Notes: generated by a model from the letters alone, not told the origin. DNA of 64,000 nucleotides from Lachnospiraceae bacterium UBA7196 (GCA_002490835.1 DKUU01000020.1:6910-70909); one strand, 5' to 3'. Numbered from the stretch's first letter, positions 33,203 to 42,290 are shown. Made by a program: numbers and translations.

Positions 33203-35602
33203 ATGGATCCTGCAATGGAGAAAAATGCGTGTGATCGCGGTCATAAGTTTAATAGAGAATGTCTGGTCCTGACGGCCGGGCTTTTGCTGATGCTTCTGGT
33301 CTTATCACGTTATGTTGTGAATGGACAACCGGTGGATATCAGAAGCGACAATGCAAAGACAGAGATCGGACTGCCGCTTAGCGACGATGTCGAAATTATG
33401 CAGCCGATGATCATCACGGAGGAGATGAACTGGCGGCAGGGGTACTATGCGCTGCGTTTTACGTACTGTGATAAGAACAGTGACGGGCGGGTCGTTTATA
33501 CGGTCAGGCAGGGGGAAGCGCTGCAGAAGGGAAGCATTGCACTGTGTGATATCGATGCCGGTGAGTGGACGCGGCTTTCCGGACTTTCGCCCGGCCGGCT
33601 GGAAGCCGGAGAAGCGCTCCTTATGCTTAGCACGGAAGGTGTGGCGCAGGGAGCGCTTGAGATCGGTGCCGGAGAAGATTATTACGGTTTCGGCATTGCG
33701 GAATATAATGGTGTAAAGCAGAGTCTTACGCTGGCACAGGCATATCATTATCATATTGTGGATATGGAGTATCGGATTAGACTGGTTTGTTATGCCCTCG
33801 TTCTGTTGTGTGTCCTGCTGCTTATCTTGTTGGTAAGAGACGGACGGATTGGCGACAAAGGGAAGAGTCTGGCGGCGTTTGGCGTGATGACGGTACTGTT
33901 TATGGCCGTTATCTATCTGCTGGACAGTTCGATCTACATACAGCCGACTTATGCGGAGGCGGTGACGAATTTCCTTAAATTTGCGCGGGAAAAGAAATTT
34001 ATGGATAATTTGCTGGTTACGGACGCGGGTTATCTTCCGCTGCTGCCGCGCCTGATCACTTTGTTTTTTGTGAAAGTCTTACGGGTACCGGCCGCATATG
34101 CGCTGTATTTAATGCAATTCACGGCTTGTTTATTGTGCAGTATGATCTGGTCGTTTTTTGTACTGTATCCTTTTCACCGGTTCATGAAGCTGTCCGGCCG
34201 GATCCTCTGGTGTATTCTGGTGATGCTGACATGCTTTTACGAGGAGACGCTGTTTTTTACCAATCATGCGTATTGGGGAATCTACTTTCTGCTCCTGATG
34301 ATGATTGCCGATCTGAACGTATTTCCGCGGTGGCTCTATGCAGTATTGACAGCTTTTGGAGCGGTGTTTTGTCTTTCTAAGGGCACCTATGCCGTTGTAC
34401 TGCCGCTTGCGGTGCTTGCCATGGTCTTTTTCTATCGGAGCATGGACAGGCGGGAGAAGGTTTTTCTGTGCACGGCGGGAGCGGCTGCTTTATTGCAGAT
34501 TTTGTATTCCTTTAGCGGGCAGGGTGACGGGGGCAGCTGGGTCTCTGCTGCGGCAAACGGCGGGATCGCATACTGGATCAGGCTGGTCTGCAGGGCGTTT
34601 GTGGAATTTACCGCCTATTTGCTGCGACCGCTTGGAGGTGCGATAAACCGGATACCTATAGTTATTTTATTGTTAACGCTTGTGGCGATTGGCTTTCTGG
34701 TGGCAGGTTTTACAGGGAAGGTGCTGCTTTCTCTCCTGCGTGGAAAGAAAGTGAGCAGGCCGCAGAGGAATTTCTGGCTCATTGTGATGTACCAGATGAT
34801 CGTGACGGTATTTTTTTTGGTGACTGTTAAGGCGGTTCCGGATTCATGGAAGAATATGGGCTTTATTTCATTTCGACAGATGGGTCATAAATATGAGATT
34901 TTTTCTTCTATCGGTTTTTATCTGCTGCTGCTGACGGGAAGCGGTTTGCTGCGGCAGGCAGCGGAAACCGGAGCGGCGAATGCAGAATCCGCAGCGGGCA
35001 ACGGGATCTGGCATGGCATATATGAAATCGGTAGTAGGTACGGTATTCTCGCGCTGACGGCAGTTTTTTGCCTGACGCACCCTGTCATGCAGCTGACGGG
35101 ATGGGCGCAGGCAAAAACATCCGATGGGCGGGTTTATGCCGGGGATATCAACGCAGACTGGCAGGCTTGTAAGGATATGATATATCGCAGCTCCTTTTTT
35201 GTTCCGGTTCGGGACGGCAACTGGGGATACAGCCGTAACGCTACGGTTTATCAGGTGGGGGCGGATGTTTATTTTGAGGAGACGTCCTGCGTTAATCTCG
35301 AAGAGAAGATAGCCGGTTACCGGAACACATATGAGATACAGGACGAAGCGACGGCACAGAATCTGATTGGCGTAATGATCGATCGTCCGGAGCGGATTCC
35401 TTATGCAGATTGTCGTATCCGGCTGTTGGATGCGGACGATCAGGTGATTGCAGAGACGGGACAGACAGGCGGCGGCAGATATAAGAAATGCTATTTCACG
35501 TTTGCCGATCCGGTAAGCGGCGTCAAAAAAATGGAATTTGTGGATGCCGACGGGGAACCGGTTTGGTATAAAGATTATATCGCATGGATCACGGCATGGT
35601 AA
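33203..35602 (+). CDS. Polytopic membrane protein with extracytoplasmic C-terminal domain
   Basis: A 799-residue protein I cannot assign. One membrane segment (about 20-38) precedes a likely extracellular domain (about 40-190). About eleven hydrophobic segments follow (from about 197 to 640), then a soluble C-terminal domain (about 650-799) that looks beta-rich. The arrangement, with charged residues in the first loop after the segments begin, recalls GT-C-type glycosyltransferases or other cell-surface polymer proteins, but no catalytic motif is certain. GAGGAG lies 6 bases before the ATG. It is divergent from the diguanylate cyclase, which could regulate it. Confidence 0.65.
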   Translation: MDPAMEKNACDRGHKFNRECLVLTAGLLLMLLVLSRYVVNGQPVDIRSDNAKTEIGLPLSDDVEIMQPMIITEEMNWRQGYYALRFTYCDKNSDGRVVYTVRQGEALQKGSIALCDIDAGEWTRLSGLSPGRLEAGEALLMLSTEGVAQGALEIGAGEDYYGFGIAEYNGVKQSLTLAQAYHYHIVDMEYRIRLVCYALVLLCVLLLILLVRDGRIGDKGKSLAAFGVMTVLFMAVIYLLDSSIYIQPTYAEAVTNFLKFAREKKFMDNLLVTDAGYLPLLPRLITLFFVKVLRVPAAYALYLMQFTACLLCSMIWSFFVLYPFHRFMKLSGRILWCILVMLTCFYEETLFFTNHAYWGIYFLLLMMIADLNVFPRWLYAVLTAFGAVFCLSKGTYAVVLPLAVLAMVFFYRSMDRREKVFLCTAGAAALLQILYSFSGQGDGGSWVSAAANGGIAYWIRLVCRAFVEFTAYLLRPLGGAINRIPIVILLLTLVAIGFLVAGFTGKVLLSLLRGKKVSRPQRNFWLIVMYQMIVTVFFLVTVKAVPDSWKNMGFISFRQMGHKYEIFSSIGFYLLLLTGSGLLRQAAETGAANAESAAGNGIWHGIYEIGSRYGILALTAVFCLTHPVMQLTGWAQAKTSDGRVYAGDINADWQACKDMIYRSSFFVPVRDGNWGYSRNATVYQVGADVYFEETSCVNLEEKIAGYRNTYEIQDEATAQNLIGVMIDRPERIPYADCRIRLLDADDQVIAETGQTGGGRYKKCYFTFADPVSGVKKMEFVDADGEPVWYKDYIAWITAW

Positions 35603-35674
35603 AACGGATATTCCTAAATGGTGAAGAACGGCAGATTTAGGCGGTTAGAAGAAGGAAGCGGGGGAAAATCCACA

Positions 35675-35703
35675 TTGACATTCAGAGCCGGTAAGTGTAT
35701 AAT
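35675..35703 (+). promoter_or_regulatory. Promoter of the chemosensory/c-di-GMP operon
   Basis: TTGACA (35675-35680), a 17-base spacer and TATAAT (35698-35703) form a perfect sigma-A promoter with a leader of about 100 bases before the first HD-GYP gene. It is a constitutive-looking promoter rather than a sigma-28 flagellar one. Confidence 0.75.
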
Positions 35704-35776
35704 AAAGCGGAAATTATGTAGTGTCAGATGTTATTTGAAAACATGTTACATAAAACAGGAAAGGGAGGGAGAGGTT

Positions 35777-35815
35777 TTGCCTGTTTCAGGGCAGACCCGG
35801 CGAGGAGATGAGTGA
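35777..35815 (+). CDS. Putative 12-residue leader peptide
   Basis: A very strong GGGAGGGAGAGG (35763-35774) is followed closely by TTG 35777, opening a 12-codon frame that stops at TGA 35813-35815, just inside the next gene (ATG 35808). The HD-GYP gene itself has only a cramped GAGG 2 bases before its ATG. The peptide (MPVSGQTRRGDE) looks unremarkable, so its likely role is to deliver ribosomes to the ATG by coupling. This is inferred from spacing alone. Confidence 0.35.
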   Translation: MPVSGQTRRGDE

Positions 35816-36902
35816 GAATACGACCAGACAAAAGCTATTGATCGTGGATGACGAAGAAGTCAACAGAACCATACTCAGCCTGATGTTCGATTCCGATTAT
35901 GACGTCGTGGAGGCGCAGAACGGGATGGAAGCGATCGACTTCATCGAAAAGGACGACGAGATCGCATTGATCCTGCTGGATGTGATCATGCCGGTGATGG
36001 ACGGTTTCGGCGTGCTTGACTACATGAAGGATAAGGAGCTTTTGGAAAAGATCCCCGTGATTCTGATCACGAGCATGACGCCGCAGGAGAGCGAGGAGAA
36101 GGCTTACGAGTACGGTATCGCGGATGTGATGCATAAGCCTTTTGAATCCGCTATCGTCAAGAGACGCGCGAAGAACATCATCGAACTGTATCAGAATAAG
36201 AAGAATCTGGAAATTCGCTTAAAAGAGCGTGAGGAGACCATCCGCGAGCAGGAGAAGGCTATCCGCATGAACAACGAGTTCATGATCGACGCCCTCGGCT
36301 CCGTCGTCGAGTTTAGGAGCGTTGAGACGGGCGACCATGTAAAGCGCATTAAGTACCTGACCAGAATCCTGTTAAAATACCTTGCGAAATATTTCCCGAA
36401 ATACGGGCTGACGCCGGTGCAGATCGATCAGATCGCCAGAGCTTCCGCGCTCCATGACGTAGGTAAGATCGGCATTCCGGATTCCATCCTCTTAAAGCCC
36501 GGAAAATTGACGCCGGATGAGTTTGAGGTGATGAAGACCCACACGACGATCGGCTGTGAGATACTGGAATCCTTCAAGCCGCAGTATGAGGACGAATTTT
36601 ATACCTACTGCTATGAGATCTGCCGCCACCATCACGAGAGAGCGGACGGCAAAGGGTATCCGGATCATCTGGCAGGGGATGAGATTCCGATCAGCGCGCA
36701 GATCGTTTCCATTGCGGACGTATATGAGGCGCTTGTCAGCGAGAGAGTCTATAAAACTGCATACAGCAATTCTGAGGCATATGAAATGATCCTGAATGGA
36801 GAATGTGGACAGTTTTCGGACGACGTCATTGAGTGCTTTAAGCTTGCGAAAGAGGATTTCTTCAATATTGTGGAAGTGATCAATCTGTTCAATTTCACTT
36901 AA
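35808..36902 (+). CDS. Response regulator with HD-GYP output domain
   Basis: A 364-residue RpfG-like protein. The receiver (about 8-125) has the acidic pair DDEE and Asp58 in LILLDVIMPVMDG; a coiled linker (125-155) leads to a complete HD-GYP domain with His216-Asp217 in ALHDVGKIGIPDS, His245 in KTHTTIG and HHERADGKGYP (275-285). It should hydrolyse c-di-GMP when phosphorylated, by the kinase or CheA encoded downstream. It is the first gene of the chemosensory operon and is followed by a hairpin terminator at 36919-36960 that could lower expression of the rest. Confidence 0.92.
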   Translation: MSENTTRQKLLIVDDEEVNRTILSLMFDSDYDVVEAQNGMEAIDFIEKDDEIALILLDVIMPVMDGFGVLDYMKDKELLEKIPVILITSMTPQESEEKAYEYGIADVMHKPFESAIVKRRAKNIIELYQNKKNLEIRLKEREETIREQEKAIRMNNEFMIDALGSVVEFRSVETGDHVKRIKYLTRILLKYLAKYFPKYGLTPVQIDQIARASALHDVGKIGIPDSILLKPGKLTPDEFEVMKTHTTIGCEILESFKPQYEDEFYTYCYEICRHHHERADGKGYPDHLAGDEIPISAQIVSIADVYEALVSERVYKTAYSNSEAYEMILNGECGQFSDDVIECFKLAKEDFFNIVEVINLFNFT

Positions 36903-36918
36903 AGGGTATCAGGCGACG

Positions 36919-36960
36919 AAGACTGTGAAACAGCGTGGTTTTGTTTTACAGTCTTTTTGT
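36919..36960 (+). terminator. Intra-operon terminator or attenuator
   Basis: AAGACTGTGAAAC (36919-36931) pairs with GTTTTACAGTCTT (36943-36955) over 13 positions with one G-T pair, followed by TTTTTG. It lies between the first HD-GYP gene and the Hpt gene, 17 bases after the stop. Confidence 0.7.
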
Positions 36961-36988
36961 CATGACGGAAAGAGTGTGGAGGTAAATT

Positions 36989-37366
36989 ATGGACGACAAA
37001 TTCAGAAAGCAGTTGGAAGAAGGCGGTGCGGACGTGGAGACCACCTTGAAGCGCTTCATGGGAAACGACGCGATCTACCAGAAATTTCTGGGAAAGTTCC
37101 CCGCTGACCCGAACTACGCTAATCTGGGGATTCACATGGAGTCGGGAGCCTTTGAGGAAGCATACAAGTGTGCGCATGCCTTGAAGGGCGTGGTGGGCAA
37201 TTTGGGTCTGACGCCGATCTTTAACAAAGTGTCCGATCTGGTAGAGGAGCTGCGCAACAAGGCGGCCGAAGAAGTGGATGCGGCCCGTGCGAACGAGTTA
37301 TGGCAGGAGATCAAGGTGGTATATGAAAAATTTATCGCCATTATAAACGAGAACATCCCCCGGTAA
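36989..37366 (+). CDS. Free-standing Hpt phosphotransfer protein
   Basis: A 125-residue four-helix protein with the phospho-accepting His63 in CAHALKGVVGNLG. Stand-alone Hpt proteins pass phosphate between receivers in a phosphorelay. Here the neighbours supply a kinase without its own receiver, two receiver-HD-GYP proteins and a CheY-like receiver, so it could shuttle phosphate among them. GGAGG lies 6 bases upstream. The N-terminal region (1-45) is unusual for the family and may make partner contacts. Confidence 0.88.
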   Translation: MDDKFRKQLEEGGADVETTLKRFMGNDAIYQKFLGKFPADPNYANLGIHMESGAFEEAYKCAHALKGVVGNLGLTPIFNKVSDLVEELRNKAAEEVDAARANELWQEIKVVYEKFIAIINENIPR

Positions 37367-37415
37367 TGAGGAATTTTTCGCTTATTGTCAGAAGATTTTC
37401 TGAGAGGAACTTACA

Positions 37416-38867
37416 ATGGAATTTGAATGGTTAAATTCCCGCATTGCGGACGAAACCATGGAACTTGTCCTTCTTTTCAACGAGGAGGGCAGTATTCTTT
37501 ATGGCAATCAGGCGGCGGCGGCGAAGCTGGAATACGACGGGGATAAACTGGAAAAATGCAGTATGTCCCAGATCTTCCGGCAGGACTTCCCCAATACGCA
37601 CGACGGGTTTATTACCTTTGTTAAAAAGTGCATGAAGGGCGTCAAAGAGATGACCATGTACCGCAGCAACAATTCCTGTTTCTCGGTCAATGTCCGCATC
37701 TTTCCGGAAGATAAGACAGACGCTTATCTCCTTCTGGCGGAAGACATCTCGGCCCAGAAAAACATGAATATGCGCATCCGCGAACTCAAGGAGCGGGAGG
37801 AAGATAACTACCGTGCCAGAAATGAGTTTACCGCCAATGTGACGCATGAGCTGCGTACGCCGGTCAACGGCATCAAGGGGCATGTGCTGGAGCTGGTGGA
37901 GGAAGTTACGGATCCCGATCAGAAAAAGACGCTGGATATCGTTCTTAGCTGCTGTGACAATATGCTGACGATCATCAATGATATCCTCGATTTTGCGAAA
38001 CTGGAATCCGGCAAGTTCGTGATCGATGAAAAACCCTTTGATTTTCAGGAGATGATGGATAAGGTGATCGCCACACACAGTGCGACGGTCAATAAAAAAG
38101 AGCTGCACATGAGCGTGGACATCGATGAGAAGATTCCGAGAAAGCTGATCGGCGACGAGCTGCGGCTTACGCAGGTTCTTAATAATCTTTTATCCAACGC
38201 CATAAAATTTACCATGGTTGGATATGTCAATGTGGTAGTTGGGATGACCAGACGGGTCAATGACGAAGTGGAGCTGTTCTTCATGGTGCGGGACAGCGGC
38301 ATCGGCATCTCGCAGAAGGAACAGGACAGACTCTTCCAGAGTTTCAGTCAGGTGGACGCTTCCATCACCAGACGCTTCGGCGGCACGGGACTGGGCCTTG
38401 CGATCACGAAACAATTGGTGGAGCTGATGCACGGCGACATCCATGTGGAGAGCGAGAAGGGGAAAGGAAGCGCCTTTTCTTTCTCGGTAAAGTTAAAGAG
38501 CGAGCAGATCCTCGACGAGGCGCAGAGTCAGGTCTATGTGAACTGGGAAGAATATGTGAAAGAAGGCGAGAACGGGAGCGTCGACCGCCTGATGCAGTTT
38601 GGCGAGGCGGAGAACCGCGAAGAACTCAAGAAACGTATGGATAAGCTGGTACTCTCCATCGAGATGGGCGCATGGGATAAGGCGGAACTTCTGGCTTCCA
38701 CCCTAAAGGCGCTCTTAGAGTCAGCGGGAGACGAGGACTTAAAGCGGCAGGTGCTGAGGATGGAGATGGCGATCCGCAAGTCGAACTACGACAAGAGCGT
38801 GGAAATGTACGGCAAGCTGAAAGATGCGATCACGGAGCGGGTCGGCGATATCTGGAGCGCGGAGTAG
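37416..38867 (+). CDS. PAS-domain histidine kinase with Hpt-like C-terminal domain
   Basis: A 483-residue cytoplasmic kinase. A PAS domain (about 10-118) is followed by a short coil, HisKA with His144 in NVTHELRTPVNG, and HATPase with N box NLLSNAIKF, G1 DSGIGIS and G2 GTGLGL. The last 120 residues (about 365-483) form a helical domain spaced like an Hpt (AELLASTLKALLE), but Ser428 stands where the His would be. No membrane segment is present. It lies 49 bases after the Hpt gene and 22 bases before the second HD-GYP regulator. The degenerate domain may bind receivers without transferring phosphate. Confidence 0.87.
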   Translation: MEFEWLNSRIADETMELVLLFNEEGSILYGNQAAAAKLEYDGDKLEKCSMSQIFRQDFPNTHDGFITFVKKCMKGVKEMTMYRSNNSCFSVNVRIFPEDKTDAYLLLAEDISAQKNMNMRIRELKEREEDNYRARNEFTANVTHELRTPVNGIKGHVLELVEEVTDPDQKKTLDIVLSCCDNMLTIINDILDFAKLESGKFVIDEKPFDFQEMMDKVIATHSATVNKKELHMSVDIDEKIPRKLIGDELRLTQVLNNLLSNAIKFTMVGYVNVVVGMTRRVNDEVELFFMVRDSGIGISQKEQDRLFQSFSQVDASITRRFGGTGLGLAITKQLVELMHGDIHVESEKGKGSAFSFSVKLKSEQILDEAQSQVYVNWEEYVKEGENGSVDRLMQFGEAENREELKKRMDKLVLSIEMGAWDKAELLASTLKALLESAGDEDLKRQVLRMEMAIRKSNYDKSVEMYGKLKDAITERVGDIWSAE

Positions 38868-38889
38868 GCGGAATAAAAGGAGAACTGTG

Positions 38890-39951
38890 ATGGGGACGGA
38901 ATATACCAATAAGAAAGCGCCCATGATCCTGATCGTGGACGACATCAGTGTGAATGTGACCATTCTGGAAAATATCCTCACCCACGAGGGTTATGAGACG
39001 ATGACTGCCCTGAGTGTTCAGGAAGCGCTTACGCAGATCAAAAAAACGACGCCCGATCTGATCCTTTCCGATCTTTCCATGCCGGAGATCGACGGGCTGG
39101 AATTTTGCAGGATGCTGAAAAGCGATCAGCATACCAGAGACATTCCATTCATCTTTATCACGGTCTTAAACACCAGCAAAGAGAAGGAAGAGGCCTTTCT
39201 GGCGGGGGCGGTGGATTTTATTCCCAAGCCTTTTGATAATGTGGAGGTTCTCATGCGGGTGAGCAACCACTTAAGCATCTATCGAATGCGTCAGGAGATG
39301 ACGGACTATAACCGGATGATGCACAAGATGGTGGAGGAGCAGAAAAATCTCAATGAAAAGATCCATGCAAATGTGCTGCGGGCTCTTGCCAGACTGATGA
39401 AAAAGAAGGATCCCGAAAAGGGGACACACAGGTCGAACGTGGGTTATAACAGCAAGCTTTTGGCGCAGGGGATGCAGTTTTCTCCGGCTTATGAGGATGA
39501 GATCACGGACGAATTTATAGAAGCCATCGGCATCGCGGCCAGACTGCATGACGTAGGCAAATTCGTTCTGGAAGAGGAGCCGCCCACAGAGGGTCCGGAT
39601 CGGGACTATATCAAAAGATGTGTCGAGGAAGGCAGGGGCGTGATAGAAGAATTTGGCACCGAACAGGAAGAGGGCGGCGCGCTGGGGATGGCAAAGCAGA
39701 TCGTTGCCTGCTGTTACGCGCACTGGGACGGCACGGGTTATCCGGTGATTTCCGGCGATGAGATCCCGTTGGCAGCGCGGATCGTAGCAGTAGTGGACGG
39801 GTTTGACGAGGCGACTGCGCCGGGAGAGGGGAAAAAGGTTTTATCTGTAGAAGAAGGCGTGGAATATATTACCAAAAATAGCGGCGTGTTGTACGATCCC
39901 GACGTTGTAGCGGTCTTTAAAAAGCTTTTTGGCCGGATGAGAACAAATTGA
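38890..39951 (+). CDS. Response regulator with degenerate HD-GYP domain
   Basis: A 353-residue protein. The receiver (about 10-128) keeps Asp61 in LILSDLSMPEIDG and Lys in IPKPFD. The C-terminal domain is HD-GYP in outline: His180 in GTHRSNVG, His220-Asp221 in ARLHDVGKF and GTGYP (281-285) are kept. But the HHE metal ligands read CYA (275-277), the following THT-type His is replaced by Cys (KRCVEEG), and the IPDSILLKPG loop is missing. It is therefore probably not a normal c-di-GMP hydrolase and may be a c-di-GMP sensor or partner of the first HD-GYP protein. AAAGGAG sits before ATG 38890. Confidence 0.85.
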   Translation: MGTEYTNKKAPMILIVDDISVNVTILENILTHEGYETMTALSVQEALTQIKKTTPDLILSDLSMPEIDGLEFCRMLKSDQHTRDIPFIFITVLNTSKEKEEAFLAGAVDFIPKPFDNVEVLMRVSNHLSIYRMRQEMTDYNRMMHKMVEEQKNLNEKIHANVLRALARLMKKKDPEKGTHRSNVGYNSKLLAQGMQFSPAYEDEITDEFIEAIGIAARLHDVGKFVLEEEPPTEGPDRDYIKRCVEEGRGVIEEFGTEQEEGGALGMAKQIVACCYAHWDGTGYPVISGDEIPLAARIVAVVDGFDEATAPGEGKKVLSVEEGVEYITKNSGVLYDPDVVAVFKKLFGRMRTN

Positions 39952-40006
39952 CTTTTGTTTGATTCTATGGTTTAATTAAAGATGGTAATTTGGGGAGGCG
40001 AAAGAA

Positions 40007-40810
40007 GTGATCACCGACAGTGAATTTAAGCGGATCGTCGGATATGTTCACAAACATTACGGCATCGATCTGAGTCAAAAAAAGGTTTTGGTGGGCGGAA
40101 GACTGGAGAACTATCTGGCCCGCAACGGTTACGCAAATTACGATGAGTTTATGGAGAAGGTGGAGAAGAATCCCAAGGGCAGTGAATCCACGGATCTGGT
40201 CAACATTCTCACCACCAACCATACATATTTCATGCGCGAGAGCGAACATTTTGATTTCCTGAAGAATGTGGCGCTTCCCTGGGCAAAGGCCAAGGCCATG
40301 AACACGAGGGATTTAAGAGTCTGGTGCGGCGCTTCTTCTACGGGAGAAGAACCATACACGATGGCGATGATCATCAAAGACTTTTTCGCTATGGAGCGTC
40401 CGGCATGGGATACGAGACTGTTGGCGACGGACATCTCCATGCGGGTTTTGGATCATGCGGCGAAGGGCGTGTACCTGCAGGAGCATATCGATCCGCTGCC
40501 GGCGTCATGGAAGAAACGCTACTTTAAGCAGCTTAACGAAGAAGAATTCCGGGTAAAGGACGAGTTGAAAAAAGAGGTGATCTTCAGGCAGTTCAATCTG
40601 ATGGATCCCATTCCATTTAAAAAGAAGTTTCATATCGTATTTTTAAGGAACGTAATGATTTACTTTCAGGATGATATCAAGTATCCGCTCATCGAACGGA
40701 TCTACGATCATATGGAGCCGGGAGGCTATCTTTTCATCGGTCTGACGGAGAGGCTGGACCGCCAGAAAGTAAAGTTTAATTACGTTCAGCCATCAATCTA
40801 TAGAAAGTAG
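40007..40810 (+). CDS. cheR: Chemoreceptor glutamate methyltransferase CheR
   Basis: A 267-residue AdoMet-dependent enzyme that methylates receptor glutamates for adaptation. The N-terminal helical domain (about 1-75) is followed by TNHTYFMRE, the AdoMet motif VWCGASSTGEEPYTMA, DISMRVLDHA and FLRNVMIYF. The start is GTG 40007 with GGGGAGG upstream. No TPR extension is present. The MCP at the end of the operon lacks a visible C-terminal tether pentapeptide for CheR. Confidence 0.95.
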   Translation: MITDSEFKRIVGYVHKHYGIDLSQKKVLVGGRLENYLARNGYANYDEFMEKVEKNPKGSESTDLVNILTTNHTYFMRESEHFDFLKNVALPWAKAKAMNTRDLRVWCGASSTGEEPYTMAMIIKDFFAMERPAWDTRLLATDISMRVLDHAAKGVYLQEHIDPLPASWKKRYFKQLNEEEFRVKDELKKEVIFRQFNLMDPIPFKKKFHIVFLRNVMIYFQDDIKYPLIERIYDHMEPGGYLFIGLTERLDRQKVKFNYVQPSIYRK

Positions 40811-40821
40811 GGAATCGGAAT

Positions 40822-41847
40822 ATGATGCCTATCAGAGTATTGGTCGTTGACGATTCGCTGATGTTCCGTAAGCTTCTGGTAAAAGCTTTGAACGCGGATC
40901 CGAATATTGAAGTCGTGGCGGATGTGGAGGATGTCTATCAGGCGCGGGACGCCATTTTGAAATTTAAACCGGATGTAATGACGCTGGATGTGGAGATGCC
41001 GAAGATGAACGGTATCGAGTTTTTGCGGAGGCTGATGCCGCAGTATCCCCTTCCCGTCGTTATGATCAGTTCCTTAAACGATAAGGTCTTCGATGCGCTG
41101 GAGGCGGGTGCAGTCGATTTTGTTAACAAGCCTACGAATTTAAATCAGGCTCAGTTAAACGACTTCCTCTCGCAGGAATTGGCGGCGAAGGTCAAGATCG
41201 CTTCCACCGCAAAGGTCGGAAAGCTGAAACGGGCGGAAGCCACTTCTATCATGGGACATATCAGCGCGGCGGGCGGTAAGGACCGGATCGTGGCGATTGG
41301 CGCGTCCACAGGAGGCACCGAGGCTATCTTCGAGGTAGTCAAACGCTTTAAGAGAGACATTCCGGGCGTTGTCATCGTACAGCACATGCCGCCCGGTTTT
41401 ACCAAGATGTATGCTGACCGCCTGAATAATTCATGCGAGGTGGCTGTCAAGGAAGCGCAGAGCGGCGACCGTGTCCTGCAGGGACAGGTGCTGATCGCGC
41501 CGGGAGACAGGCAGATGAAGCTTGTCAAAGTAAACGGCGTCTATCAGGTAGAGTGCAGGGGCACCGAGAAGGTGAGCGGACATTGCCCTTCCGTGGACGT
41601 ATTGTTTTCCTCGGTGGCGAAGGCGGCCGGGAATAAGGCAGTCGGCGTCATCCTTACAGGTATGGGAGGCGACGGCGCGAAGGGACTTTTGGAGATGCGG
41701 CAGGCCGGCGCGCTGACGGTAGGACAGGACGAAGCGACCTGCGTCGTCTACGGGATGCCTAAGGTGGCTTTCGACATAGGGGCCGTACAGCAGCAAGCGC
41801 CGATCACGGCAATCGCAGGGAAGGTTTATAACCTGTTGAGCAAATAG
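40822..41847 (+). CDS. cheB: Chemotaxis methylesterase/deamidase CheB
   Basis: A 341-residue adaptation enzyme. The receiver (about 4-120) has Asp56 in TLDVEMPKMNG; a linker leads to the esterase with catalytic Ser162 (GASTGGTE), His188 (QHMPPGF) and Asp284 (GMGGDGAKG). It removes methyl groups from receptors when phosphorylated by CheA. It starts 11 bases after cheR. A second ATG 3 bases downstream is an equally possible start. Confidence 0.95.
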   Translation: MMPIRVLVVDDSLMFRKLLVKALNADPNIEVVADVEDVYQARDAILKFKPDVMTLDVEMPKMNGIEFLRRLMPQYPLPVVMISSLNDKVFDALEAGAVDFVNKPTNLNQAQLNDFLSQELAAKVKIASTAKVGKLKRAEATSIMGHISAAGGKDRIVAIGASTGGTEAIFEVVKRFKRDIPGVVIVQHMPPGFTKMYADRLNNSCEVAVKEAQSGDRVLQGQVLIAPGDRQMKLVKVNGVYQVECRGTEKVSGHCPSVDVLFSSVAKAAGNKAVGVILTGMGGDGAKGLLEMRQAGALTVGQDEATCVVYGMPKVAFDIGAVQQQAPITAIAGKVYNLLSK

Positions 41848-41897
41848 ATTTTACAGAGGATTGTAACAGAAAATTAAAAGAAAGGAGCTGGGCGCAG

Positions 41898-42290
41898 ATG
41901 AAGATTTTATTGGCTGAGGACGATTTCGCCAGCCGCAAATTTATGGACAAACAGCTATCGCGCTACGGAGAATGTGACGTGATGGTGGATGGCGAAGAAG
42001 CAGTGGATGCATTTATGATGGCGCTGGAGGATGGAGAGCCTTACGATCTGGCCTGCCTCGACGTGATGATGCCGGTTATGGACGGCTATCAGGTATTGAA
42101 AGCGATCCGCGACATTGAGGCGCAGAAAGGCATTCCCAAGAGCAAGCGCGTCAAGGTGATTATGACCACGGCGTTAAACGATGAGCGCAATGTCAAGATG
42201 GCGTTCGAGCTTGGATGCGAAGCCTATGCCGGGAAACCGATAGATGTGGAAAAGTTTGAAAAGGTTTTAAAGAAGCTGGGGCTGATTTAG
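41898..42290 (+). CDS. CheY-like single-domain response regulator
   Basis: A 130-residue stand-alone receiver: acidic residues EDD at 7-9, Asp55 in LDVMMPVMDG, a Thr in IMTTALND and the conserved Lys in AGKPID. There is no output domain. By position between cheB and cheA it should take phosphate from CheA. With no flagellar genes nearby its target may be something other than a flagellar motor, such as the HD-GYP proteins or a pilus system. AAAGGAGC precedes the ATG. Confidence 0.9.
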   Translation: MKILLAEDDFASRKFMDKQLSRYGECDVMVDGEEAVDAFMMALEDGEPYDLACLDVMMPVMDGYQVLKAIRDIEAQKGIPKSKRVKVIMTTALNDERNVKMAFELGCEAYAGKPIDVEKFEKVLKKLGLI

